Positions 48,208 to 57,750 of a DNA stretch of 64,000 nucleotides are shown in pieces (position 1 is the first letter of the stretch; each line of letters begins with the position of its first letter). Below the pieces are notes generated by a model. The model was given only the letters and a program-made list of their open reading frames with translations, was not told where the DNA came from and made no database searches. A program made the position numbers and the translations under genes. The DNA is taken from the NCBI RefSeq assembly GCF_003265225.1, contig NZ_CP022013.1:1273001-1337000 (forward strand). Direction: 5' to 3'. This DNA is from Mergibacter septicus (GTDB lineage Bacteria > Pseudomonadota > Gammaproteobacteria > Enterobacterales > Pasteurellaceae).

Positions 48208-49223
48208 AAAAAATCTTAATTAGTCTTGGATTAATTAGTCTCGTTCTTTTCTTAATATTTATGAAAAATCCGCATACACAACAAGAAGAAGCCCTTGCAG
48301 CAATGTATGATAATGTAATTATTAAAAATGCTGAAAATGCGGTTGCACAATGTACTCGCTGGCAACAAACTTTAAATGAAACCTCATTAGGGCAACGCCA
48401 GCCGAATCTTGATAATGCTTTTAGCCATTTAGTATTAGCTTGGAAAGCTGTTGAGGCTACTTATATAGCCGGCGATCTTGATCAAATGGCGATTGATTAT
48501 CCCCGTTATTTAGATATTTTTCATACTGGCAATGAAAGTATTACCCAACAAATGCAAAAAGTGATCAAAAGTAATTCTAAGGCACAGTATGCTCTTTACA
48601 AGCATTCTTATAAAACCATTAATGCACTTGAAGCCATTTTATATATGGAAGATCAATTAACCGAACGCAAATTAGCGTTGGCAAAAGAGATTAGCCATAA
48701 TATTTGCGAACGTTTAAGCGATATTAATCACGTCTATCAAACGAAACGAAGTGAGTTTTTAAGTAATCGTAATAATGCACTATCAATGTTGGTCAATGTC
48801 TTAGCCAATCAAACATTAGTTTTAAAAGATTGGAGAATTGGTGATGTTGCGGGTTTAACCAAAAAATATTTATCCCAACCCGATGCTAAGCGAAGTGAAT
48901 ACTATTTAAGTCATTTAAGCCTTGCGGCAATTAAGACAATTTTAAATACGCAAAAACAATTAATTGAAAAACAAACTTATCCTAACTTTGTTGAAATTGC
49001 TGAAATTTATTCAGCTCAAAAACAGCTTGAAAAAGTACAACAAGATCTAATCCAAGCCGAAAATGAAATTACAAAATTAGAAAAAGAACCGCTTCACTTT
49101 TCACAACAACCTCAAATTAATACCTTGTATCAAATCATTAGTAGGTTACAAAGTGGTTATTACAATAATCTGATTCACGCTTTACCCGTAACGACAAAAA
49201 TTTTAGAAGCTGATGGCGATTAA
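48204..49223 (+). CDS. Second imelysin-like protein, divergent
   Basis: A 339-residue, mostly helical protein with an N-terminal hydrophobic segment (about residues 3-20) that may be a signal anchor. Its length, position after a DHOR gene, and the segment HSYKTINALEAILYME fit the shorter imelysin subgroup. The GxHxxE motif is changed to T138-I-N140-A-L-E143: the glutamate stays, the histidine is Asn and the glycine Thr. It may therefore not bind the same ligand as the first imelysin. A charged coiled-coil-like region lies at about residues 265-300. It overlaps DHOR by 4 bases and precedes the hydroxylase gene by 14. Confidence 0.75.
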   Translation: MKKILISLGLISLVLFLIFMKNPHTQQEEALAAMYDNVIIKNAENAVAQCTRWQQTLNETSLGQRQPNLDNAFSHLVLAWKAVEATYIAGDLDQMAIDYPRYLDIFHTGNESITQQMQKVIKSNSKAQYALYKHSYKTINALEAILYMEDQLTERKLALAKEISHNICERLSDINHVYQTKRSEFLSNRNNALSMLVNVLANQTLVLKDWRIGDVAGLTKKYLSQPDAKRSEYYLSHLSLAAIKTILNTQKQLIEKQTYPNFVEIAEIYSAQKQLEKVQQDLIQAENEITKLEKEPLHFSQQPQINTLYQIISRLQSGYYNNLIHALPVTTKILEADGD

Positions 49224-49237
49224 TCTTGGAGCGAAAG

Positions 49238-50161
49238 ATGATAATTATTGATGATTATTTATTAAACCCTGAACAACGACTGTATTGGGGCTATTTAGTG
49301 GCAGCATTGAGTATTGCAATACTCTATTATGTAGTCAGTCCTAAACCTAATAGCATTCAACTAAAAACTGTTTTCGGTAAAGCAAAAGCCTATTGGTTTC
49401 ACCCTAGTGCTACCCTTGATTACCGCTATTTCATTGCCGTTTGGTTGATTAAAGTTTACCTATTATTACCCTTACTACTCTCAGCGGAAAGCGTAGCCTT
49501 ATACGTTAATCTTGCACTGCAAAAATTACATAGTCCATTACATTTAGCTCTACCTAACTGGCTCATTACCCTGTTATATACCACCAGTTTATTTCTTACG
49601 AGTGAATTTACCCGTTATTGGTTGCATCGCTGGTTGCATACTGTGCCTTGGTTATGGCAATTCCATAAAGTACACCATAGTGCTGAAATTCTGACTCCTC
49701 TAACCTTTTATCGAGTTCACCCTTTTGAAAATTTTTTATTCGGACTACGTTATGCCTTAACTGTTGGTATCGTAACGGGTATATTCCTTTGGGGAGTTGG
49801 TTCAGGTTTAACCATCTATACTATCGGTGGTGCAAATATCTTTATTTGGTTAATGGCAATGTTAGGTGGTAATTTACGTCATTCCCATATTTATTTACGT
49901 TACCCTAAAGCCCTAGAACGCTGGTTTATTTCACCAGCACAGCACCAACTACATCACACTTACCAATTTGCTGCACGCAATTATGGTGGTTATCTCAGTA
50001 TTTTTGATCGCCTCTTTAATACATTACAAACCAGTGAAAATATACAACAACCAACACAATTCGGTTTTCCTGAAAAAATGGCAAAACCCTATCGAGGTCT
50101 TATCGGCTTACTCAAACAACCTTTCATTGATTGTTGGCAATTATGGAAAAAGACAAAATGA
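49238..50161 (+). CDS. Fatty-acid-hydroxylase/sterol-desaturase-family membrane protein
   Basis: A 307-residue membrane protein with three to four hydrophobic spans and the full di-iron histidine set: H130-RWL-H134, H143-KV-H146-H147 and H236-QL-H239-H240, with further histidines at HSHIY. The family hydroxylates or desaturates lipids using a non-haem di-iron centre. ATG 49238 is chosen because GGAG lies 6 bases before it; an in-frame TTG at 49226 lacks a ribosome site. Its stop codon overlaps the next ATG (ATGA). The substrate is unknown; bacterial members act on varied lipids or isoprenoids, and sterols are unlikely here. Confidence 0.85.
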   Translation: MIIIDDYLLNPEQRLYWGYLVAALSIAILYYVVSPKPNSIQLKTVFGKAKAYWFHPSATLDYRYFIAVWLIKVYLLLPLLLSAESVALYVNLALQKLHSPLHLALPNWLITLLYTTSLFLTSEFTRYWLHRWLHTVPWLWQFHKVHHSAEILTPLTFYRVHPFENFLFGLRYALTVGIVTGIFLWGVGSGLTIYTIGGANIFIWLMAMLGGNLRHSHIYLRYPKALERWFISPAQHQLHHTYQFAARNYGGYLSIFDRLFNTLQTSENIQQPTQFGFPEKMAKPYRGLIGLLKQPFIDCWQLWKKTK

Positions 50162-51369
50162 AACAAAATTATGCTAGATTGATAGTGGTAGCATTATCTA
50201 CCATTATTCAAGCCAATATCGCTTATGGGCAACCTCAAAATTCCATTCCACTCGTTGATAAAGCAACGCTGGGTGGTGAACTTTTTTTTGATCCCGACCT
50301 ATCACTATATCAAAATCAAAGTTGTTCAACCTGCCACAGCCCAAAACACGCTTTTATTGATCCGAGAAAAAATCAAGCTAATGGTATAGCCTCTGAAGGC
50401 AGTGATGGGCATTCTTTTGGTAACCGTAATACACCAACGGCAAGCTATGCTCAATTTTCCCCACTTTTTCATTTTGACGAAAAAACAGGAGAATATGTCG
50501 GAGGGCAATTCTGGGACGGAAGGGCGATCGATCTTGCTGATCAAGCTGGTGGTCCACCACTTAACCCTGTTGAAATGGCTATGCCAAATAAAAATACTGT
50601 TATCGAACGTTTAAAAACGAAACCGTTTTACTACGAAAACTTTATTCATCTTTATGGAAAAAATGTTTGGGATACCGCAGAAAGTGCTTATTCTGCAATG
50701 GCTGATGCAATTTCTCAATACGAAAAAACTGATTTCTTTGCCCCTTTTGATGCAAAATATGACCGCTATTTGCGTGGTGAATATGAATTAACACTGTTAG
50801 AAGATCTCGGTAGAACACTCTTTTTCTCAAATAACAACCTGAAGTGTAAAGAATGCCATTCGTTAGATCAGCGTGAAGATCGTATAGGGGAAACTTTTAC
50901 CAACTATCAATACCACAATATTGGCGTTCCATCTAATCCTGAACTAATTGCCTTAAATCATTTACCACCAGATTATAAAGATGCTGGACTTGCTGATAAT
51001 CCTTATATCACAGACCCAGTAGAAAAAGAAAAACAACGGGGTAAATTTAAAGTTCCTTCACTACGTAACGTTGCGGTTACCGCACCTTATATGCACAATG
51101 GTGTTTTCAAAGATCTACGCACTGTTATTCTTTTTTATGATAGATATAACAATCCGCAAAACACGATCAATCCAGAAACAGGAAAACCTTGGCGGCAGCC
51201 TGAGTTTCCTAATACATTAAGCATTGATAAACTGTTAGCAAAAAAACTTAACGATCGGAAAATTGATGCACTAGTCGCTTTCCTTGAAACCTTAACTGAT
51301 AAACGTTATGAACCTTTATTGGAGCAACAGAAAAAAGCAAAAGCGAGCGAAAAACAACCGATAAAATAA
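50158..51369 (+). CDS. Di-haem cytochrome c peroxidase family protein
   Basis: A 403-residue exported protein from ATG 50158 with a signal peptide (LIVVALSTIIQANIAYG). It has two CxxCH sites: Cys56-Cys59-His60 (SCSTCHSPKHAFIDP) and Cys230-Cys233-His234 (KCKECHSLDQRE). The blocks GELFFDPDLSLYQNQ, NRNTPTASYAQFSP, FWDGRAIDLADQAGGPPLNPVEM and FKVPSLRNVAVTAPYMHNGVFKDLRTVI place it in the CcpA/MauG group. It could reduce peroxide or, MauG-like, oxidise a partner. The start overlaps the hydroxylase stop, so it is translated with it. A strong terminator ends the operon. Confidence 0.88.
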   Translation: MKQNYARLIVVALSTIIQANIAYGQPQNSIPLVDKATLGGELFFDPDLSLYQNQSCSTCHSPKHAFIDPRKNQANGIASEGSDGHSFGNRNTPTASYAQFSPLFHFDEKTGEYVGGQFWDGRAIDLADQAGGPPLNPVEMAMPNKNTVIERLKTKPFYYENFIHLYGKNVWDTAESAYSAMADAISQYEKTDFFAPFDAKYDRYLRGEYELTLLEDLGRTLFFSNNNLKCKECHSLDQREDRIGETFTNYQYHNIGVPSNPELIALNHLPPDYKDAGLADNPYITDPVEKEKQRGKFKVPSLRNVAVTAPYMHNGVFKDLRTVILFYDRYNNPQNTINPETGKPWRQPEFPNTLSIDKLLAKKLNDRKIDALVAFLETLTDKRYEPLLEQQKKAKASEKQPIK

Positions 51370-51380
51370 ACTACCAAAAT

Positions 51381-51412
51381 AAAAACCTTCTTACATTAAG
51401 AAGGTTTTTTAT
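51381..51412 (+). terminator. Terminator of the imelysin operon
   Basis: A perfect 13-bp stem (51381-51393 with 51397-51409), core AACCTTCTTA/TAAGAAGGTT, 3-nt loop and T run, 12 bp after the peroxidase gene. It also lies between convergent genes. Confidence 0.9.
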
Positions 51413-51444
51413 TTAAAAATCAAAGGGATTAAGTCACGCCTAAC

Positions 51445-52554
51445 CTAATCAACAAGTTGTTTTAAAATTCTACGAATAGGCTCCGCCGCTCCCCATAAAA
51501 GTTGATCGCCAACAGTAAATGCAGCCAGATATTCTGCACCTAAATTCAATTTACGTAAACGACCAACTGGTACACTTAATGTTCCTGTAACTTTAGTTGG
51601 TGTTAATTCTTGTAAAGTCGCTTCTTTTTCATTTGGAATAACTTTCACCCATTCATTATGTGAAGCGAGGATCTGTTCAATCTCAGCAAGAGGAATATCT
51701 TTTTTTAATTTAATGGTAAATGCCTGACTATGGCAACGTAATGCCCCAATCCGTACACACAAACCATCAATTGGGATAGGATTTTCACTTAGACCAAGAA
51801 TTTTATTGGTTTCTGCAAATCCTTTCCATTCTTCTTTGGTTTGACCACTGTCTAATAACTTATCAATCCACGGAATTAAACTGCCTGCAAGTGGTGCGCC
51901 AAAATTCTCACAAGGGAGATCTGTTCTCATTTTTTCCGTTACTTTACGTTCAATCTCAAGAATTGATGAAGCTGGGTTGGCTAAATCTGTTTTAACACTC
52001 GTTTCTAATTCGCCCATTTGTTTGAGTAGTTCTCGCATATTTTTTGCACCTGCACCACTCGCAGCTTGATAAGTTGCCACCGAAACCCATTCAACCAGAT
52101 CACGTTCAAATAGACCACCTAATGCCATTAACATTAAACTCACGGTGCAGTTACCACCGACAAAGGTCTTAATGCCATTTTTTAAACCCTCACTAATCAC
52201 TTGTTGATTAACTGGATCTAAAACAATAATAGCCTCTTTTTCCATACGTAATGCTGAAGCAGCATCAACCCAATAACCATTCCACCCTGTGGCTCTTAAT
52301 TTAGGATAAATTTCATTGGTATAATCACCACCTTGACAGGTAACAATAATATCTTGCTGTTTTAAAGCCTCAATATCATACGCATTGAGTAGAATACCTG
52401 CATCTTTGCCAGAAAATGTAGGGGCTGGTTGCCCTGCTTGGGAGGTAGTAAAAAAAGTTGGAATAATTTTGGTAAAATCTTGCTCTTCTTGCATACGATC
52501 CATTAAAACTGAACCAACCATACCTCGCCAACCAACAAAACCGACTTTTTGCAT
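51445..52554 (-). CDS. asd: Aspartate-semialdehyde dehydrogenase
   Basis: A 369-residue enzyme of E. coli Asd length. It makes aspartate semialdehyde for lysine, threonine, methionine and diaminopimelate. [18 protein letters not shown] is the NADP-binding start, [12 protein letters not shown] contains the active-site cysteine, and [16 protein letters not shown] contains the catalytic histidine. AAGGAAA precedes the ATG. It appears to be a single-gene unit. Confidence 0.97.
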   Translation of the reverse strand: MQKVGFVGWRGMVGSVLMDRMQEEQDFTKIIPTFFTTSQAGQPAPTFSGKDAGILLNAYDIEALKQQDIIVTCQGGDYTNEIYPKLRATGWNGYWVDAASALRMEKEAIIVLDPVNQQVISEGLKNGIKTFVGGNCTVSLMLMALGGLFERDLVEWVSVATYQAASGAGAKNMRELLKQMGELETSVKTDLANPASSILEIERKVTEKMRTDLPCENFGAPLAGSLIPWIDKLLDSGQTKEEWKGFAETNKILGLSENPIPIDGLCVRIGALRCHSQAFTIKLKKDIPLAEIEQILASHNEWVKVIPNEKEATLQELTPTKVTGTLSVPVGRLRKLNLGAEYLAAFTVGDQLLWGAAEPIRRILKQLVD

Positions 52555-52886
52555 AATGTTTTCCTTAATAAATAATAATAAATGTTGTGTTTACCTAAAA
52601 TTTATCTAATTAATTACTCTATACGCTAATAAAAATCAATAAATTAGCAAAAATTTTTCTATTTTAATTAATAATGTTAAAAATCAACGCTATTTCAAAT
52701 TCTAAAAATCACCAAATTAGCATTACAATGCCTTACTAAAAATAAAATAAATATTAAACGGAAAAGTCAACATAGCAATTTATCAACATTAACACCACAC
52801 TTTTAATCTCATTATTTACATTTTCAATAAAATTTTAGAACTAGATCTCATTTTATTTTTGACAAAACTATTATAATAGTAAGCGA
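52555..52886. other. AT-rich asd-ushA intergenic region
   Basis: No credible open frame. A TTGACA (52859-52864) and a TATAAT (52872-52877) occur close together but are only 7 bp apart, so they cannot form one promoter; each may belong to a different weak promoter. The region ends in the palindrome annotated next. Confidence 0.5.
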
Positions 52887-52903
52887 TATAGTGATTCACT
52901 ATA
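52887..52903. promoter_or_regulatory. Perfect 17-bp palindrome upstream of ushA
   Basis: TATAGTGA-T-TCACTATA, 8-1-8 with no mismatch, 52 bp before the ushA start codon. It is too short-looped for a stable RNA hairpin and sits where an operator would act. I do not recognise it as CRP, FNR, PurR, ArgR, NadR or Fur. Confidence 0.6.
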
Positions 52904-52955
52904 GACAACACAATATCTCCAATCCTGTAAATTCTCTTTCTAACGAGGTAACTTT

Positions 52956-54629
52956 ATGAAAAAAAGTTTTTTTGCCAAGTCTGTATTAGCCACCCTATTA
53001 TTATCTAGTCTTTTCGGCTGTGCTAGCCAGTCTGAAACCGCAGATCATTGGCAAGCAGGAAAAACTTACTATTTTTCCGTATTACATACTAACGATCACC
53101 ACGGTCGCTTTTGGCAAAATAGCAATGGCGAATATGGTATGGCGGCAAGAAAAACTTTATTAGATCAAATGCGAGCTGATATTAAAGCGAAAGGCGGAAC
53201 ATCACTATTATTATCTGGTGGTGATATCAATACTGGCGTGCCTGAATCCGATCTACAACACGCAGAACCTGACTTTAAAGGAATGAACCTATTAGGTTAT
53301 GATGCCATGGCTTTAGGTAATCATGAATTTGATAATCCTTTAGAAGTGTTACGTATGCAAGAACAATGGGCAAAATTCCCTCTTTTATCTGCAAATATCT
53401 ATGATAAAAAAACAGGAAAACGACTATTCAAACCATACCAAATCTTTAATAAACAGGGATTAAAAATTGCGGTTATCGGCTTAACAACCGAAGATACTGC
53501 CAGAATAGGTAACCCTGAATATATCAGTGGGGTGGAATTTAGAGATCCAAAAGTAGAAGCCAAAAAAGTTATTGCTGAATTACGTGCGACTGAAAAACCT
53601 GACATCATTATCGCAAGCACTCATATGGGACATTATGAAGATGGAAAACATGGTATCAATGCACCGGGAGATGTTGCTTTAGCACGTTCATTACCAGAAG
53701 GATATCTAGATCTAATCGTTGGTGGACATTCCCAAGATCCTGTATGTATGGAAGCACCTAATGTAACCGATAAAAACTTTAAACCGGGTGATAAATGTAT
53801 TCCTGATCAACAAAACGGTACTTGGATCGTACAAGCCCATGAATGGGGAAAATACGTTGGACGTGCTGACTTTGAATTTAAAGATGGTCAATTACGTCTC
53901 GTTAACTATGAATTAGTCCCAGTGAATTTAAAGAAAAAAGTTACCTTACCTGATGGCTCTAAAAAACAAGTCTTCATTCAAAATGAAATTAAACAAGATC
54001 CTAAAGTATTGAAATTCCTCACGCCTTATCAAGAGAAAGGGCAAGATAAACTCAATCTAAAAATTGCTGTATCTAACGGTAAATTAGAAGGCGATCGGCA
54101 TGTTGTTCGTTTTCAACAAACTAACTTAGGACGTTTAATTGCAGCATCTCAAATGGAACGAGCCAATGCTGACTTTGGTATTATGAATTCAGGTGGTGTA
54201 CGTGATTCTATTCCAGCTGGCAATATCACTTATAAAGATGTCCTCAAAGTACAACCTTTTGGCAATATCGTAGCCTATATGGAGATGAAAGGAAAAGATC
54301 TCAAAAAATATCTTGATATAGTCGCCAATAAACCTGTTGATTCAGGTGCTTATCCACAATTCTATAACATTTCAATGACGGTTAAAAATGGCAAAGTTTA
54401 CAACGTTAAAATTGCAGGTAAACCATTACAAGCCAATAAAACCTATCGTTTCAGTATTCCTAGTTACAATGCCGCTGGTGGTGATGGTTATCCAAAAATC
54501 ACCGATAAAGCAGGCTATGTGAATACAGGATTCGTAGATGCTGAAGTGTTAAAAGAATATTTACAAAAAAATAGCCCAATTGACGTCAATAAATTTGCAC
54601 CAAAAGGGGAAATTGTTTATAAAAAATAA
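52956..54629 (+). CDS. ushA: UDP-sugar hydrolase/5'-nucleotidase, lipoprotein form
   Basis: A 557-residue metallophosphoesterase with strong UshA similarity: VLHTNDHHGRFW, LLSGGDINTGVPESDLQ, MALGNHEFDNPL, STHMGHYEDG, VGGHSQDPVCM (N-terminal metal domain) and VLKVQPFGNIVAYMEM plus NAAGGDGYP (C-terminal nucleotide domain). It hydrolyses UDP-sugars and nucleotides outside the cytoplasm. Unlike E. coli UshA it has a lipobox-like LFGC with Cys22, so it should be membrane-anchored, as is Vibrio NutA. GAGGT precedes the ATG. Confidence 0.93.
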   Translation: MKKSFFAKSVLATLLLSSLFGCASQSETADHWQAGKTYYFSVLHTNDHHGRFWQNSNGEYGMAARKTLLDQMRADIKAKGGTSLLLSGGDINTGVPESDLQHAEPDFKGMNLLGYDAMALGNHEFDNPLEVLRMQEQWAKFPLLSANIYDKKTGKRLFKPYQIFNKQGLKIAVIGLTTEDTARIGNPEYISGVEFRDPKVEAKKVIAELRATEKPDIIIASTHMGHYEDGKHGINAPGDVALARSLPEGYLDLIVGGHSQDPVCMEAPNVTDKNFKPGDKCIPDQQNGTWIVQAHEWGKYVGRADFEFKDGQLRLVNYELVPVNLKKKVTLPDGSKKQVFIQNEIKQDPKVLKFLTPYQEKGQDKLNLKIAVSNGKLEGDRHVVRFQQTNLGRLIAASQMERANADFGIMNSGGVRDSIPAGNITYKDVLKVQPFGNIVAYMEMKGKDLKKYLDIVANKPVDSGAYPQFYNISMTVKNGKVYNVKIAGKPLQANKTYRFSIPSYNAAGGDGYPKITDKAGYVNTGFVDAEVLKEYLQKNSPIDVNKFAPKGEIVYKK

Positions 54630-54655
54630 ACAATTTTAAACCAAGATAAACGACT

Positions 54656-54690
54656 AAACGGTCATTAATCTCGTTAATGACCGTTTTCCT
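54656..54690 (+). terminator. Terminator of ushA
   Basis: A perfect 13-bp stem (54656-54668 with 54674-54686), core AACGGTCATTAA/TTAATGACCGTT, with a 5-nt loop. Confidence 0.88.
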
Positions 54691-54835
54691 TTATTTTTAA
54701 TCGGATAGTAAAAGCTCAAATCAGAAATAAACAAATTAAGGAAAATATTATAATCAGCATTCAACAACCGTAAAAAATATGCCAAAATACAAAGAATTTT
54801 GTCATTTATTTTAGAATATCAACTATAGGATAGAT

Positions 54836-57460
54836 ATGAAAACCACCGCAGAAATTAGACAAGCATATCTGGATTTCTTTCATAGCAAAGGACATCAAAT
54901 TGTCGCAAGTAGTTCCCTTGTTCCTGAAAATGATCCAACATTATTATTTACTAATGCTGGTATGAACCAATTTAAAGATGTTTTTTTAGGGCAAGACAAA
55001 CGTGCTTATCACCGTGCAACCACCGCACAACGTTGTGTACGTGCAGGTGGTAAACACAACGATTTAGAAAATGTCGGTTATACTGCACGGCATCATACTT
55101 TCTTTGAAATGCTTGGTAACTTTAGTTTTGGTGACTATTTTAAAAAAGAAGCTATTCATTATGCTTGGGAATTTCTTACTTCCCCACAATGGTTAGCTTT
55201 GCCAGCTGAAAAACTATGGATTACTGTTTATGAAACAGACGAAGAAGCCTATGATATTTGGCATAACCAAGTAGGCGTACCAGCCGAACGTATTGTACGG
55301 ATTGGTGATAATAAAGGCGCACCTTACGCCTCAGATAATTTCTGGCAAATGGGAGATACTGGTCCTTGTGGTCCTTGTACCGAGATCTTTTACGATCATG
55401 GTGAACACATCTGGGGAGGACCACCGGGTTCTGCTGAAGAAGATGGCGATCGTTATATTGAGATCTGGAATGTCGTATTTATGCAATATAATCGTCTAGC
55501 AGATGGGACGATGGAACCATTGCCAAAACCATCTGTTGATACTGGAATGGGGTTAGAACGTATTAGTGCGGTATTACAACACGTCAATTCCAACTATGAA
55601 ATCGATATTTTCAAAACTCTGATCGCTAAAACAGCAGAAATTACAGGTGAAAAAGATCTAAATAATAAATCATTGCGTGTAATCGCTGATCATATCCGCT
55701 CTTGTGCATATTTAATTGCCGATGGTGTGATTCCTTCCAATGAAGGGCGAGGTTATGTACTACGCCGTATCATTCGCCGTGCTGTACGACACGGTAATCT
55801 ACTAGGTGCAAAAGAAACCTTCTTCTATAAATTAGTACCAACATTAATTGATGTTATGGCAAGTGCAGGAGAGGAGCTAAAAGCGAAACAACCTCAAATT
55901 GAAAAACTATTACGTTTAGAAGAAGAACAATTTGCTCGAACCTTAGAACGAGGTCTAGCCCTACTAGATAATACCCTTAATGAAATACAAGGTAATGTAT
56001 TATCTGGCGAAATTGCATTTAAACTTTACGATACCTATGGTTTTCCATTAGATCTCACCGCTGATGTTTGCCGTGAACGCAATATCATCATTGATGAAGC
56101 GGGTTTTGATCGAGAAATGGAAGCACAACGTTTACGGGCACAATCAGCTAACCAATTTGGAATGGATTATAGCAATGTAATTCGTGTTGAAGGTTCAACC
56201 CGCTTTGAAGGCTATGAACAAGAACAAGCCGTAGCCACTGTTAGCGCTATTATTTATGAAAACAAAGAAGTTGACAGTATTTCCGCAGGGCAAAGTGCAA
56301 TCATCATTTTAGAGAATACCCCATTTTATGCTGAATCTGGTGGCCAAATTGGAGATAGTGGTGTATTAAAAACCCCAAATTGCCTATTTAAAGTACTGGA
56401 TACACAAAAATATGGGCAAGTATTTGGTCATATTGGTGAATTAGAACAAGGCAACTTAAAAGTTGGCGATCAAGTCAATGCAATTGTTGATTCGGCACGC
56501 CGTCATAATACATCATTAAACCACTCGGCAACCCACCTCTTACACGCTGCTCTACGCCAAATTTTAGGGGAACATGTTACCCAGAAAGGATCTCTGGTTT
56601 CTGATAAATTATTACGTTTTGACTTCTCTCAACCTGAGGCAATCAATAAAAGCCAATTAATTGAGATTGAACGCCTAGTCAACGCACAAATCCGTGCTAA
56701 CTACCCAATTCAAACTGAAATTATGGAATTAGAAGCCGCTAAAGCAAAAGGAGCGATGGCATTATTTGGCGAAAAATATAGCGACAAGGTTCGAGTGTTA
56801 TCAATGGGAGATTTCTCCATTGAGCTTTGTGGTGGTATTCATGCCAAACGGACTGGTGATATTGGTTTCTTTAAAATTGTTACTGAAAGTGCTGTTGCTG
56901 CGGGTATTCGCCGTATTGAAGCCGTAACAGGTGAACACGCCTTTAACCGAGTTATAGCTCAACAACAACTCTTAGAACAAAGTGCGGAACAATTAAAATC
57001 AGATGCGAATTCTCTTCCAGAGAAAATTCGACAATTACAAGAACGCAGTAAAAAACTGGAAAAATCATTACAGCAATTAAAAGAAAAAGCGATTTTACAA
57101 ACAGGTGCTGATTTAGTGAAGCAAGCTGAACAGATCAAGGGAGTAAATGTTATCTTACAGCGTTTAGATGAAATTGATCCAAAATCGTTACGCACAATGG
57201 TTGATGATCTGAAAAACCAATTAGGCAGTGGTATCGTGATCTTCGCTTCAGTACAAGAAGACAAAGTTAGCCTGATTGTAGGTATCACTAAAGATTTAAC
57301 CCAGAAAGTCAATGCGGGGGAATTAGTCAATTACTTAGCTCAACAAGTTGGAGGTAAAGGGGGTGGTCGTCCAGATATGGCAATGGCTGGCGGCTCTCAA
57401 CCTGAAAATCTTGATACAGCCCTAACTCAAGCTAAAACTTGGTTACTAGAAAAATTATAA
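54836..57460 (+). CDS. alaS: Alanyl-tRNA synthetase
   Basis: An 874-residue class II synthetase: aminoacylation domain ([18 protein letters not shown]..., [25 protein letters not shown]), editing domain with zinc-binding [12 protein letters not shown] and [13 protein letters not shown], and C-terminal oligomerisation/C-Ala region ending [22 protein letters not shown]. Length matches E. coli AlaS (876). AGGAT precedes the ATG. csrA follows after a hairpin, the conserved gammaproteobacterial order. Confidence 0.98.
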   Translation: MKTTAEIRQAYLDFFHSKGHQIVASSSLVPENDPTLLFTNAGMNQFKDVFLGQDKRAYHRATTAQRCVRAGGKHNDLENVGYTARHHTFFEMLGNFSFGDYFKKEAIHYAWEFLTSPQWLALPAEKLWITVYETDEEAYDIWHNQVGVPAERIVRIGDNKGAPYASDNFWQMGDTGPCGPCTEIFYDHGEHIWGGPPGSAEEDGDRYIEIWNVVFMQYNRLADGTMEPLPKPSVDTGMGLERISAVLQHVNSNYEIDIFKTLIAKTAEITGEKDLNNKSLRVIADHIRSCAYLIADGVIPSNEGRGYVLRRIIRRAVRHGNLLGAKETFFYKLVPTLIDVMASAGEELKAKQPQIEKLLRLEEEQFARTLERGLALLDNTLNEIQGNVLSGEIAFKLYDTYGFPLDLTADVCRERNIIIDEAGFDREMEAQRLRAQSANQFGMDYSNVIRVEGSTRFEGYEQEQAVATVSAIIYENKEVDSISAGQSAIIILENTPFYAESGGQIGDSGVLKTPNCLFKVLDTQKYGQVFGHIGELEQGNLKVGDQVNAIVDSARRHNTSLNHSATHLLHAALRQILGEHVTQKGSLVSDKLLRFDFSQPEAINKSQLIEIERLVNAQIRANYPIQTEIMELEAAKAKGAMALFGEKYSDKVRVLSMGDFSIELCGGIHAKRTGDIGFFKIVTESAVAAGIRRIEAVTGEHAFNRVIAQQQLLEQSAEQLKSDANSLPEKIRQLQERSKKLEKSLQQLKEKAILQTGADLVKQAEQIKGVNVILQRLDEIDPKSLRTMVDDLKNQLGSGIVIFASVQEDKVSLIVGITKDLTQKVNAGELVNYLAQQVGGKGGGRPDMAMAGGSQPENLDTALTQAKTWLLEKL

Positions 57461-57469
57461 AAGCAATCA

Positions 57470-57500
57470 TAACGCTCATTTAGAATGGGCGTTATTTTTG
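57470..57500 (+). terminator. Terminator between alaS and csrA
   Basis: An 11-bp stem with one G-T pair, ATAACGCTCAT/ATGGGCGTTAT (57470-57480 with 57485-57495), then TTTTT. It ends 39 bp before csrA, so csrA depends on read-through or on a promoter within alaS or this gap. Confidence 0.78.
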
Positions 57501-57538
57501 TTCAATTTGTTTTACCTCAAACAGAAAGGAAGAGGGTT

Positions 57539-57736
57539 ATGCTAATCTTAACTCGAAAAATAGGTGAAAAACTACGTATCAGTGATGATATCGCTATCAC
57601 CATCTTAAATATTCGGGGGAATCAAGTAAAAATTGGCGTTGAAGCCCCTGAAAATATACCTGTTCATCGTGAAGAAATTTATAATCTAATCCAACAGACT
57701 ACTGATAATCAGCAGGACAATAACCAGAATCGTTAA
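57539..57736 (+). CDS. csrA: Carbon storage regulator, RNA-binding protein
   Basis: A 65-residue CsrA starting [17 protein letters not shown] with the RNA-contacting [19 protein letters not shown] block. ATG 57539 is the family start; the longer open frame from 57485 covers the terminator and is not used. The leader reads AGAAAGGAAGAGGG just before the ATG, with two GGA/AGGG-type sites that overlap the ribosome site, consistent with the autorepression known for csrA. It binds GGA-containing hairpins in many mRNAs. manB follows after 14 bp. Confidence 0.96.
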   Translation: MLILTRKIGEKLRISDDIAITILNIRGNQVKIGVEAPENIPVHREEIYNLIQQTTDNQQDNNQNR

Positions 57737-57750
57737 TTTAAGGGTGATGT

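Noticed and set aside
52859-52877. TTGACA plus TATAAT as the ushA promoter
   Set aside because: The elements are only 7 bp apart, so they cannot act together as -35 and -10.
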